This document shows positions 23,673 to 30,763 of a stretch of DNA of 64,000 bases, piece after piece. This DNA comes from VXNE01 sp965206615 (lineage in GTDB: Bacteria > Pseudomonadota > Gammaproteobacteria > Pseudomonadales > Azotimanducaceae). Made by a program: the position numbers and the translations under genes. Within the stretch, counting starts at the first letter, position 1. The number at the start of each line of letters is the position of its first letter. Below the pieces are notes generated by a model, which was not told the origin of the DNA, made no database searches, and worked only from the letters and a program-made list of their open reading frames with translations. The stretch lies in NCBI GenBank assembly GCA_965206615.1, contig CBDBKI010000005.1, positions 2,108,001 through 2,172,000 on the forward strand. Direction: 5' to 3'.

Positions 23673-24637
23673 ACCCTATCAAGGATGCGGGACGCGATCT
23701 CTGAGAACGCGGCCTCTGCGTTCTGTCGAAGCTGATCGCCTCCAGCCCGTGCCTCGAACATCGGCTTACCGGAGTCCATTGCTTCCGTGGCCAGCTTCCC
23801 GAAGTCTTGCACTTGACCTAACTGCAAGTCCGTTCGAAAGGGGACGATATCTGGGCCAACACGGAGCAAGGTGGGGATGAAATCGGTCGTGATCGCACTC
23901 TGTATTCGGGTCAGCACCGCCGCCTGGCTGGAAACCATTTCGTTCCTGTATACGCGAAATCGTTGAGGAATATAGCCGATAAAGGCTGTTCGCCCGGCTG
24001 GCATCTGCTCGGCAGCGGGCGCCAAGCTGACGATCAGTTGCCACTCCTCTATCCATTGTGCAAGGGTACGTGCCATGGTCCTGATTGCGCGGAGCGAAAG
24101 AAGGTCGCAAGATAGCGGGACCGAGAGAAAGTCGGCGTCAAGAACGACGGTCCTGTTGAGTGGCCCGATATTGGGCCCGATGTCGTAGATGACGAAGTCA
24201 ACGCGAAGTTGCCTTCCGATTTCTTCTGCAAGTCGACCGATGCCGCAGGTTACGGCGAGATCATGTGGTTCTTGTGCCCGGGCACCAGACCACGAGCTCG
24301 CCAACGTATTTTCGAACTCGGAGAGTCTTATGTCGCCCGGTAGATAGAATAGGCCGTCTACGTAAGTTTCGAATGGTTCGACGAGGTGGTGTTCACTCTT
24401 CCCATTTGCTAGCGGCATGACCGAGGTCCAAATCGTTCTTCCTTTGTCCTCGCTCGAGTGATCTAAGAGTTCATCGAAAACGTCTCCTTCCATGAGGTAT
24501 GAGGTGAGACTGGCTTGTGGGTCCGCGTCGATAAGGAGTACGCGCTTTCCGGACCGGGCAAGTGAGAATCCTATGTTGACGCTCAGCGTTGTCTTTCCGA
24601 CACCACCCTTATGGTTGAAGAGCACTAGCTTCTTCAC
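23669..24637 (-). CDS. ParA/MinD-type ATPase
   Basis: A 322-residue deviant-Walker ATPase: HKGGVGKTTLSVNIGFSLAR with the signature Lys, LLIDADPQASLTSYL (A' motif) and DFVIYDIGPNIGPLNR (Walker B region). A conserved FIGYIPQRF segment and a C-terminal helix follow. Start GTG 24637 has only a weak upstream site. ParA proteins dimerise on ATP and DNA to position cargo; no ParB or centromere-like repeats are near, so the cargo is unknown. Coupling to the RelA/SpoT-domain gene by a 4-bp overlap suggests ParA may regulate or localise the synthetase, or act as its antidote. The start codon and leader lie inside a 55-bp tandem duplication. Confidence 0.85.
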   Translation of the reverse strand: MKKLVLFNHKGGVGKTTLSVNIGFSLARSGKRVLLIDADPQASLTSYLMEGDVFDELLDHSSEDKGRTIWTSVMPLANGKSEHHLVEPFETYVDGLFYLPGDIRLSEFENTLASSWSGARAQEPHDLAVTCGIGRLAEEIGRQLRVDFVIYDIGPNIGPLNRTVVLDADFLSVPLSCDLLSLRAIRTMARTLAQWIEEWQLIVSLAPAAEQMPAGRTAFIGYIPQRFRVYRNEMVSSQAAVLTRIQSAITTDFIPTLLRVGPDIVPFRTDLQLGQVQDFGKLATEAMDSGKPMFEARAGGDQLRQNAEAAFSEIASRILDRV

Positions 24638-24714
24638 TATTGTTTCTCGCTTAGGGTTTACTCTTATGGTTGAGCACTAGCTTCTTCACTATTGTTTCTC
24701 GCTTAGGGTTTACT
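24608..24714. repeat. 55-bp tandem duplication over the ParA start
   Basis: The unit beginning cttatggttgaagagcacta (24608-24662) is repeated at 24663-24714 with three bases (aag) missing. Copy 1 contains the first parA codons and leader. Copy 2 ends inside the stop codon of the upstream unknown gene. The duplication therefore separates the two genes by one extra unit. Confidence 0.85.
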
Positions 24715-25276
24715 CGGTTGGGGGCTTGGCCTGGCTGGATCCGCTAGCAGTCGATCGTTTCCTCGCTTTTCTTTTTGGACGTAGGGCGCGAGTGACCTCT
24801 TTGGCAGCGTCACGGTCGGGGAGCGCAGAGACGAACTCCTCGCCGAAGGCGCTGATTTGCCGGTGGCCCCGTGGTGCCGGGGCTAAGTAACCGGTCTTCA
24901 TGGCGTTGGCTGCGGTGTACGAGGCGTTGCTGAACTTAGGTTGCGCAGCCTCGGTGTTGAGCTTCGAGAGGTCTTGGGTCTTGAAGTGTGGAGTGTCTCG
25001 GAAATGGGTGAGGTAAAAGGCGAGGCAAGCGACACGTTCCACGTCGGTATTGGGGCCCTTATCCTTCAGAAAAGCCTTTGGATCCTTCTCTTCTTGGGCG
25101 AAAGGCTGAATATGTGTCGGTTCCTTTAGGGACCCGGATGTTGGAGATCGGGCGAGCCCATCTGGGCGGTAGTATGCAAGAAGCGTGGCGAGGATGCGCT
25201 CTTGCTCTGGCGGCTCTAGTCCGTCCATGGCGGAGATGATGCTCGTTAGAGTGCTCGAAGTGGTGGGCGATTCCAT
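24710..25276 (-). CDS. Unknown protein encoded upstream of ParA-RelA/SpoT
   Basis: A 188-residue soluble protein from ATG 25276 (MESPTTSSTLTS). A well-formed central block (~75-150), DVERVACLAFYLTHFRDTPH, then LSKLNTEAAQPKFSNASYTA and RQISAFGEEFVSALPDRDAA, has the helix pattern of a winged-helix or similar DNA-binding fold. It reads as a conserved family I cannot name. The C-terminus is a Lys/Arg-rich tail (RPKRKARKR) suited to nucleic-acid contact. It is first in a three-gene minus-strand set with ParA and the RelA/SpoT-domain protein, 72 bp before ParA, and is probably part of the same system. Confidence 0.75.
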   Translation of the reverse strand: MESPTTSSTLTSIISAMDGLEPPEQERILATLLAYYRPDGLARSPTSGSLKEPTHIQPFAQEEKDPKAFLKDKGPNTDVERVACLAFYLTHFRDTPHFKTQDLSKLNTEAAQPKFSNASYTAANAMKTGYLAPAPRGHRQISAFGEEFVSALPDRDAAKEVTRALRPKRKARKRSTASGSSQAKPPTE

Positions 25277-25646
25277 GATGTTCGTTTCGTATGGTTTGAC
25301 GGAGCCGATAGATGGGTACGTTAACTGGAGGTCGACCGAGGACGCAAGGGCCAAGCGAACTCTGGCGGGGAGATCTCGTGCACGGTCTGCAGGCGTCATG
25401 TGCGCGGGGTGAGGTGCTGAGACAGAAGCGGGAGGATACTGGCGTGGGATCGGACGTGCCAGGGGCTGATCGCGTCGGACGTGATGGGAGCGGTCAAGGT
25501 GTAGTCCTGCGGAACCTGCTTGGCGAGCCGGCCGGGACGTTTCCGGCGTTGGCTAGACGGAATCGCGTCACCTTGGTCGTACCCTAAACAGGCCGTGGGG
25601 CGTGGTCATTCCGGATTTCGGGTGGCGACATGTACGCGACCGCTGG
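25277..25646. other. Gene-free leader region of the three-gene set
   Basis: No credible gene on either strand. It must contain the promoter for the minus-strand set, but no confident -35/-10 pair was picked out. It also contains the right junction with the host hydrolase gene. Confidence 0.4.
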
Positions 25647-26654
25647 TCAGTGAAAGGGGTGTCCATCGATGGTGCCGCTGACGAGCGTGGCGCGCCAGAA
25701 CGCCATCATGTCGTCGTGGAACAGTCGTGCCTGGTCGCCGGCGGAGCCGATGTGCGCGCCGCGGCGACCGTGTCCCGACTTTACGCTGTAGCGCATCAAC
25801 TCGAGTTCGCTCAAGGCCGGGGCCGCCTCGCCGGTGCGGGGATGGACCAGCGCGCCGTCCTCCCGAATGTAGGTGGTCGGCGCTCCCGGGGCGACGGAGG
25901 CGTCTGCAATGAACTCCACCGGCGTGTCCCGGTCGAAGCTGTGCTGTGCCTCGGCGAAGAGGCCGAAGCTGGCCTCGCAGCCAAGCAGCGTCATCGCGTG
26001 CATGTGGCCCTGCACCTGTTGCGGCAGGCACCACTCGTCGCGCTCCCCGATGACCGACCGCACGATCGTGTCCCCGACGTCGGGCTTCGAGAACTGCATG
26101 CCGGACCAGGGATAGGCAGCATAGACGGCGCGCAGTGACGCCGACCGCCCGGCGCCGATCAGCCGTGCCATGCACGCGGACGAAAGGACGGCGGAGCCTC
26201 CCCGGCTGTGCCCCTGGGCGCCGATGCGCGTGGCGTCGATGTCCTCCCGCGCGGCCAGCGCCGTAGCGGTGGCGAGCACGTCCCAGGCGCTCGCCGCAAA
26301 GGAGTACTGGGCCTGGTTGGCGACCGTGGACGTCACCCCCCGGGTGCCGAACGGGTCGATGACGCAGCACGCGATCCCGGCGTCCGTGAGGTAGTCCGCC
26401 TTCGCGACGTGGGAGGGCGCCACCCCGAGACTTCCGGGCACGACGATCACCACCGGCCGCGGCCCGCTTCCCCGGGGCAGGAACAGGCTGCCGAGAATCT
26501 CCGTCTCCGGCATCTGCGCAGGCTTGGAGATCGCCTGGTAGTAGCCGGTCGGGTTCGCGGTGGGGATGTGCAGCGCCTCGCCCCGGATGCCGTTCCCGAG
26601 GACGACCGGGCCGGCCGTGAGGTCCACGCTCCCGCCGGGGATTTCGTCTGCCAC
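25647..26654 (-). CDS. Dienelactone hydrolase-like alpha/beta hydrolase
   Basis: A 335-residue hydrolase. Start GTG 26654 follows AGGAA. Features are a strand preceding the oxyanion hole (VVIVVPGSLGVAPSH), the nucleophile elbow GAQGHSRGGSAVLS, AAYPWSGMQF and a His-bearing block FAEAQHSFDRDTP. The family hydrolyses esters or lactones; the substrate is unknown. It lies 26 bp downstream of the serine-hydrolase gene on the same strand, suggesting an operon of two esterases. Its 3' third is duplicated at 22346-22698, and its last residues (LVSGTIDGHPFH) adjoin the inserted segment. Confidence 0.8.
   Translation of the reverse strand: MADEIPGGSVDLTAGPVVLGNGIRGEALHIPTANPTGYYQAISKPAQMPETEILGSLFLPRGSGPRPVVIVVPGSLGVAPSHVAKADYLTDAGIACCVIDPFGTRGVTSTVANQAQYSFAASAWDVLATATALAAREDIDATRIGAQGHSRGGSAVLSSACMARLIGAGRSASLRAVYAAYPWSGMQFSKPDVGDTIVRSVIGERDEWCLPQQVQGHMHAMTLLGCEASFGLFAEAQHSFDRDTPVEFIADASVAPGAPTTYIREDGALVHPRTGEAAPALSELELMRYSVKSGHGRRGAHIGSAGDQARLFHDDMMAFWRATLVSGTIDGHPFH
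25683..26035. repeat. 353-bp direct repeat, copy 2
   Basis: Copy of 22346-22698 lying within the intact hydrolase gene (see there). Confidence 0.85.
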
Positions 26655-26680
26655 TTCCTGTGCTCCCGTGCCGCGTCGCG

Positions 26681-27892
26681 TCAGTCGACGATCGCCGAGT
26701 AGACGATGTTCTTGAGCTGACCGCGGAAGTTGAACGTCGCCGAAGGCATGAGCTGGGTCATGAACACGGCGGAGAGATCCTCCACCGGATCTACCCAGAA
26801 GATGGTCGACGCCGCTCCGCCCCAGTAGAAGTCGCCGGCGCCGAGCGTTCCGGCGCCGACCTCGGAGAGGGTCATCGCGAAGCCGAGTCCGAAGCCGACG
26901 CCTTCGTAGGCCGTCTCGGAGAATGCCCCTTCCGCCATCTGCGTCAGATCCTGTCCACCAGCGAGGTGGTTGCGCGTCATCAGCCGGAGCGTCCGGGGTC
27001 CCAGGATCCGCTCGCCGTCCAGTTCGCCGCCCCGGCGCAGCATTTCGCAGAAGCGCAGGTAGTCCGCCGTCGTCCCGGTCAGGCCACCGCCGCCGGAGAA
27101 GAACGTCGGGTGCACGCGGTACGGGCTGCCCTGCGGGTCGTCGAGCAGCTTGAGGGTCTTGTCGGGCCCCCGCTCGTAGTTGGCCGCGAAGCGTTCGACC
27201 TTTCCGGAGACTACGCTGAACGCGGTGTCCTTCATGCCGAGCGGGGCGAATATGTGCTCCTCGAAGTACCGGTCGAGAGGCATGCCCGAGAGGGCCTCGA
27301 CCAGGTGGCCGCACACGTCCGTCGCGTAGGAGTACATCCAGCGCTCGCCGGGGGTGTAGTGGAGCGGCACCCTGGCCAGCTTGTCGACGAACGTCTGCAG
27401 CGTTTCGCCCTGCTCCCGGTGCACGCCCTCGGCCCGGTAGCGCTGGTCCACGGGGTGGTTCGTGGCGCCGTAGGAGAGGCCCGCCGTGTGGCCCAGGACA
27501 TGCCGGAACGTCATCGGGGTATCGGGCGGGCGGGTCTCGATCCGTTCTCCCGTGCCTCCGACGTAGACCTCCTGGTCGCGCCAGGCGGGAATGACCCGGT
27601 GCACGGGGTCGTTCAGCTGGAACATCCCCCGCTCGTAGAGTTGCATGAGGGCAATGGAGGTGATCGGCTTCGTCATGGAATAGATGCGGAAGATCGTGTC
27701 GTCCGCCATCGGCAGACCGCGCTCGAGGTCCCGGGCGCCCAGGGAGGCGTGATAGGCGACGTGGCCGTGGCGCGCGACGGCGACCTGGCAGCCGGCGATC
27801 TTGCCGGGGTCGACGTAGTGCTGCCGGAGGTGGTCGGTGATGCGTCCGAGCCGGGCCTCGTCGAATCCCGCCTGCCGCGCGCTGGTTTCCAT
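26681..27892 (-). CDS. Beta-lactamase-fold serine hydrolase (esterase, EstB/class C type)
   Basis: A 403-residue protein from ATG 27892 with GGAGAG upstream. The catalytic SxxK is in FRIYSMTKPITS (~75), the Tyr motif in GERWMYSYATDV and the third motif region in FYWGGAASTIFW. HVLGHTAGLSYG and FFSGGGGLTGTTADYLRF are typical of the EstB/6-aminohexanoate-hydrolase branch rather than true beta-lactamases. There is no signal peptide, so it is probably a cytoplasmic esterase. It is followed closely by the dienelactone-hydrolase-like gene, a pairing that suggests processing of the same ester substrates. Confidence 0.85.
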   Translation of the reverse strand: METSARQAGFDEARLGRITDHLRQHYVDPGKIAGCQVAVARHGHVAYHASLGARDLERGLPMADDTIFRIYSMTKPITSIALMQLYERGMFQLNDPVHRVIPAWRDQEVYVGGTGERIETRPPDTPMTFRHVLGHTAGLSYGATNHPVDQRYRAEGVHREQGETLQTFVDKLARVPLHYTPGERWMYSYATDVCGHLVEALSGMPLDRYFEEHIFAPLGMKDTAFSVVSGKVERFAANYERGPDKTLKLLDDPQGSPYRVHPTFFSGGGGLTGTTADYLRFCEMLRRGGELDGERILGPRTLRLMTRNHLAGGQDLTQMAEGAFSETAYEGVGFGLGFAMTLSEVGAGTLGAGDFYWGGAASTIFWVDPVEDLSAVFMTQLMPSATFNFRGQLKNIVYSAIVD

Positions 27893-27990
27893 GTTCGCTC
27901 TCCGTCCGCTCCGGGTCGATCCGGACGATGTTACCCGGCGGGGCGTCAGGACTCGAAGCGGAAATGCGTCGCGTCCTTGAAGAGCGTCGT

Positions 27991-28434
27991 TCAGGCATGG
28001 CCGGCGGTCGGCCGGAAGCGGCACGCGCCGGTCCGATAGAGGCTGGCGGCGTTGCCGCCGAACTCGTACTTCGCGTTCGCCTCGTCGCCCAGGGCGACCG
28101 CGAACGCTTCTTCCGGGACGAAGTGCTCGACCGCGCCTTCGAGGATCACGACGTCCTCGGCGTTTTCGAGCGTCAGGCAGGCGCGGGGGTTCGCGCGCAG
28201 GTTGCGGCGCCAGCGCGCGTCGTCGTGGCCGCTGAAGTAGAGCGCGCCGTCGACCCAGACCCCGTCGATGGGCCGCGACAACGGGCTCCCGTCCGCGTCC
28301 GCCGTGGAGATCCAGTAGTGGAGGGAAGCCTGGAAGCGCGAGGCCACCGAGTCCCAGGAGCGGGTGGGCGAGTCCTCGGGCAGACCGTAGCCGTCGGGGA
28401 GCCGCGCGCGCCGGACTGCTGGATCGGCTGTCAT
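27991..28434 (-). CDS. Pyridoxamine 5'-phosphate oxidase-like flavin-binding protein
   Basis: A 147-residue split-barrel protein from ATG 28434 behind GGAGG. LSRPIDGVWVDGALYFSG, RRNLRANPRACLTLEN and VVILEGAVEHF are the strand motifs of PNPOx-like/F420- or FMN-binding proteins. Members act as small reductases or heme-handling proteins; the substrate is unknown. It is divergent from the VOC gene at 28561 and upstream of the serine hydrolase on the same strand with a 98-bp gap. Confidence 0.8.
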   Translation of the reverse strand: MTADPAVRRARLPDGYGLPEDSPTRSWDSVASRFQASLHYWISTADADGSPLSRPIDGVWVDGALYFSGHDDARWRRNLRANPRACLTLENAEDVVILEGAVEHFVPEEAFAVALGDEANAKYEFGGNAASLYRTGACRFRPTAGHA

Positions 28435-28560
28435 TTCGAAGCCTCCGTAGTTTGTCCCTTGAGGATAGCAGGGCGATCCGACATCGTTTGCCCTTCGCGC
28501 TTTCGGCGGCGCCCCGAGTCGGGCATGCTTCGCGCCCACTCGAAGAACCGGAACGGACCC

Positions 28561-28929
28561 ATGATTGCGTATGTCACCCTGGGCACGAACGATATCCAAC
28601 GTGCGGCCGCCTTCTATGACGCACTGTTCGCGGAGACGGGCATCGGGCGGCTCATGGGCGAGGAGGGCATGGTGGGTTACGGGACCGGTATGGACCAGCC
28701 CATGGTGGTCATCGGCGGACCATACGACGGCAATGCCGCGACCGTCGGCAACGGCGTGATGGTCGCCCTGCAGGCCGGGTCGCCCGAAGCGGTCGCACGG
28801 CTGCACGCGAAAGCCCTCGAACTCGGCGCCACGGACGAAGGGGCGCCGGGACCGCGCGGCGAGGGCTTCCACGCCGGCTACTTCCGGGACCTCGACGGGA
28901 ACAAGCTGAACTTCGTCGCGTACGGGTAG
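28561..28929 (+). CDS. VOC (glyoxalase/extradiol fold) family protein
   Basis: A 122-residue single-domain VOC protein from ATG 28561. It opens with YVTLGTNDIQRAAAFYDALF and ends GFHAGYFRDLDGNKLNFVAY, the two classic half-motifs. The usual N-terminal metal His is replaced (VTLGTND), and the C-terminal Glu is replaced by Asn (NKLNF), so metal catalysis is doubtful. It may be a binding protein or a nonmetal variant. It is transcribed divergently from the PNPOx-like gene. Confidence 0.85.
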   Translation: MIAYVTLGTNDIQRAAAFYDALFAETGIGRLMGEEGMVGYGTGMDQPMVVIGGPYDGNAATVGNGVMVALQAGSPEAVARLHAKALELGATDEGAPGPRGEGFHAGYFRDLDGNKLNFVAYG

Positions 28930-28977
28930 TCAAATCCGGGTCGGGTTGGCCGCCCCGACGTTGCGTGTCGCAGGGGG

Positions 28978-29238
28978 TCGCGATTGCGCTTCTCCCTGGA
29001 CAATGCCTTGCGCGAGCGCGGAGGCATCAATGAGGTGCGTCGTCGCTGCCGTGGCCATCCCAACCACTTCGGTGTTCGCCTGGACTTCCGCATGCCGGAG
29101 GCGACCGGTTGGTATGCCTTCGAGATCGGAGCTCGCCCCAAAGGCCGATACAGCGTCCGCAAGGAGGTTTCACGTGTTCTAGCGGCGCACTCCCTCCCGG
29201 GCAGGACCCCGTGGGCGCGGCACGCTCCGTTCACATAA
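28978..29238 (+). pseudogene. AAA-family (OLD/AAA_21-like) ATPase fragment
   Basis: The frame reads LRFSLDNALRERGGINEVRR, then GHPNHFGVRLDFRMP and GWYAFEIGARPKGRYSVRKE. This resembles the segment between Walker A and the signature motif in chromosomal AAA_21/RecF-like ATPases. Walker A, Walker B and everything beyond residue ~65 are missing. It is a short remnant between a VOC gene and a small secreted-protein gene. Confidence 0.6.
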
Positions 29239-29274
29239 GATAGGGACGCCCCGCTCCGCCATGGAGCCCAGGAC

Positions 29275-29637
29275 ATGAGCAATCTTCCGCGGTCGTTGGC
29301 CGCCGTGGTTTTCCTGTTGGTCGGCGTTGCCGCGCATGCCGAACTCGCGGGTTCCTGGACCCTCACGTCCAAGGGCCAGCGGACCACGCTACACAGCGTC
29401 CTGACCGTCGAGCGGACCGAGGAGGGCTACCGGGGATCCATCAGCGGCCCCCAAGGGGTCCGGAAACTCGACACCATCGCCGTCGACGGCAACCGCTTCG
29501 CCTTCGAGTTCCGCAGGCGCATGGGCAGGCGACTCGTCGACTTGCGCTACATAGGGGAACTGTCCGGAGATACCCTGACCGGCGTCGTCCGGACACGGTG
29601 GGGGTGGTGGCCGTTCGCCGGGAAACGCAGGGAGTGA
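29275..29637 (+). CDS. Small secreted protein with SGPQG motif
   Basis: A 120-residue protein from ATG 29275 (AGGAC upstream). The signal peptide (AAVVFLLVGVAAHAE) is followed by GSWTLTSKGQRTTLHSVLTV, GYRGSISGPQGVRKLDTIAV and a Trp-rich end (TRWGWWPFAGKR). The core pattern GxW-T...SGPQG...V-G...F resembles the cytoplasmic protein at 40538-40837, so both may share a small beta-barrel fold. Function unknown. Confidence 0.75.
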   Translation: MSNLPRSLAAVVFLLVGVAAHAELAGSWTLTSKGQRTTLHSVLTVERTEEGYRGSISGPQGVRKLDTIAVDGNRFAFEFRRRMGRRLVDLRYIGELSGDTLTGVVRTRWGWWPFAGKRRE

Positions 29638-29703
29638 CGAACCCCGGCCGCGCAGAGCTTGCCGGCCCGCGCCGGCAACGCGTTCGCGCCGCCGGCGTCG
29701 GGA

Positions 29704-30180
29704 TCAGAGCTGGGCCTCGAGCCGCGCGAGTTCGTCCTGCAGCATGCCGGCCATCCGAAAGACATGCGCAGGGAAGACGTGCTTCGGACGCTCGACCGCC
29801 GGAGCCGGTACGTCCTTCGCGTCCAGCACCAGAGTCAGGTGCGCCAGCTCCGACAGCAGGGTAGTCGCCGGATCGTAGACATCCGCCGGGGCGATCTCCG
29901 CTTCGAGCACCGGCGGCGGCGCCATCCGTTCGGCCCCGGCGAGTTCCACCGCGAGTCTGTTGGCCTTGCGGAACAGCGTCAGCGTTTGGAAGTAGACGTG
30001 CCGCGGCTGTGCGTCCACCACTACCCAGTGCGCCGTCGTCAGCTCCAGCCGCCCCTTCACTTCGCGGATCAGTTCGACGTTGGCTGCGACTTGCCCGACG
30101 GACCGGTAGACATGGGCGGGCGTGACTTCCTCCTGCGCGCCCCCGCCGCAACCCAAACCAAGCGCCGCCAGCAGCGCCAT
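29704..30180 (-). CDS. Putative lipoprotein, 158 aa
   Basis: The frame from ATG 30180 gives a lipobox (LLAALGLGCGGG) and then a helical protein (PAHVYRSVGQVAANVELIRE, FQTLTLFRKANRLAVELAG, ATTLLSELAHLTLVLDAK). TTG 30198 is an alternative start adding MTEKLG. No named family recognised. It is antisense to the 5' boundary of the RidA remnant, so its start region may have been created or altered by the same rearrangement. Confidence 0.6.
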   Translation of the reverse strand: MALLAALGLGCGGGAQEEVTPAHVYRSVGQVAANVELIREVKGRLELTTAHWVVVDAQPRHVYFQTLTLFRKANRLAVELAGAERMAPPPVLEAEIAPADVYDPATTLLSELAHLTLVLDAKDVPAPAVERPKHVFPAHVFRMAGMLQDELARLEAQL

Positions 30181-30198
30181 ACCCAGCTTTTCCGTCAA

Positions 30199-30518
30199 GG
30201 CCGGGGGGCTCCTGATCTGTTCCGGGGCCATCGGCTTCGACATGGCGACCGGCGTCGTACCGGACGATCTCGCCGAGGAGTTCCGCACCGCCTTCAACAT
30301 GATCGGCACGCTCCTCGAGCAGGGAGGGCCTCGGCTTCGAGGACATCGTCGAGATGACCACGTTCCACATCGACATGCCGAAGACCATCGGCACGTTCTC
30401 GCAGGTGCGGGAGGAGTTCATGAGCAAGCCGTACGCGGCCTGGACCGCCATCGGGATCTCCGCCCTCGCGCTGCCGTCGGCGCGCATGGAGATGCGTGTC
30501 AACCCCCAGTTGAAGTAA
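30199..30518 (+). pseudogene. RidA-family protein, frameshifted and 5'-truncated
   Basis: One frame reads KAGGLLICSGAIGFD, then VPDDLAEEFRTAFNMIGTLL. The next reads FEDIVEMTTFHIDMPKTIGT, then YAAWTAIGISALALPSARME and stops at 30516-30518. Together they are a RidA/YjgF enamine deaminase lacking its first ~15 residues. A one-base shift lies in the gcagggagggcc tract near 30320-30332. The active-site Arg region (LPSARMEMRV) is retained but out of frame. Confidence 0.8.
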
Positions 30519-30763
30519 GCCTGCCTGTTACCCACATGGCGCCGACGCTACGGCCATGGTTACGACGCCGGGGCGAACTGACCGTCGTCCCTCGGAACGC
30601 GTCGGTCCTGATTCGCCAACGTCCGCTTGGTGGCGGTCGCCCAGTTCGCGTGCTCGCGACTCATCCTACGGCGCACGCTCCTAGCTGAGTGCATGGCCTG
30701 GCATCGTCCGTTTCCTGGTTTTCGAGCGACGACAGCTCGGGCCTCGGCTAAACTCCGCTCGCC
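30519..30763. other. Intergenic before typA
   Basis: No gene recognised. It must hold the typA promoter; no confident consensus pair was identified. Confidence 0.4.

Noticed and set aside
23669..24637. Plasmid partition locus
   Set aside because: No ParB gene, parS-like repeats or replication gene accompany the ParA ATPase.
26681..27892. Beta-lactam resistance gene
   Set aside because: SxxK-Y motifs are of the EstB esterase branch, without a signal peptide; resistance cannot be supported.
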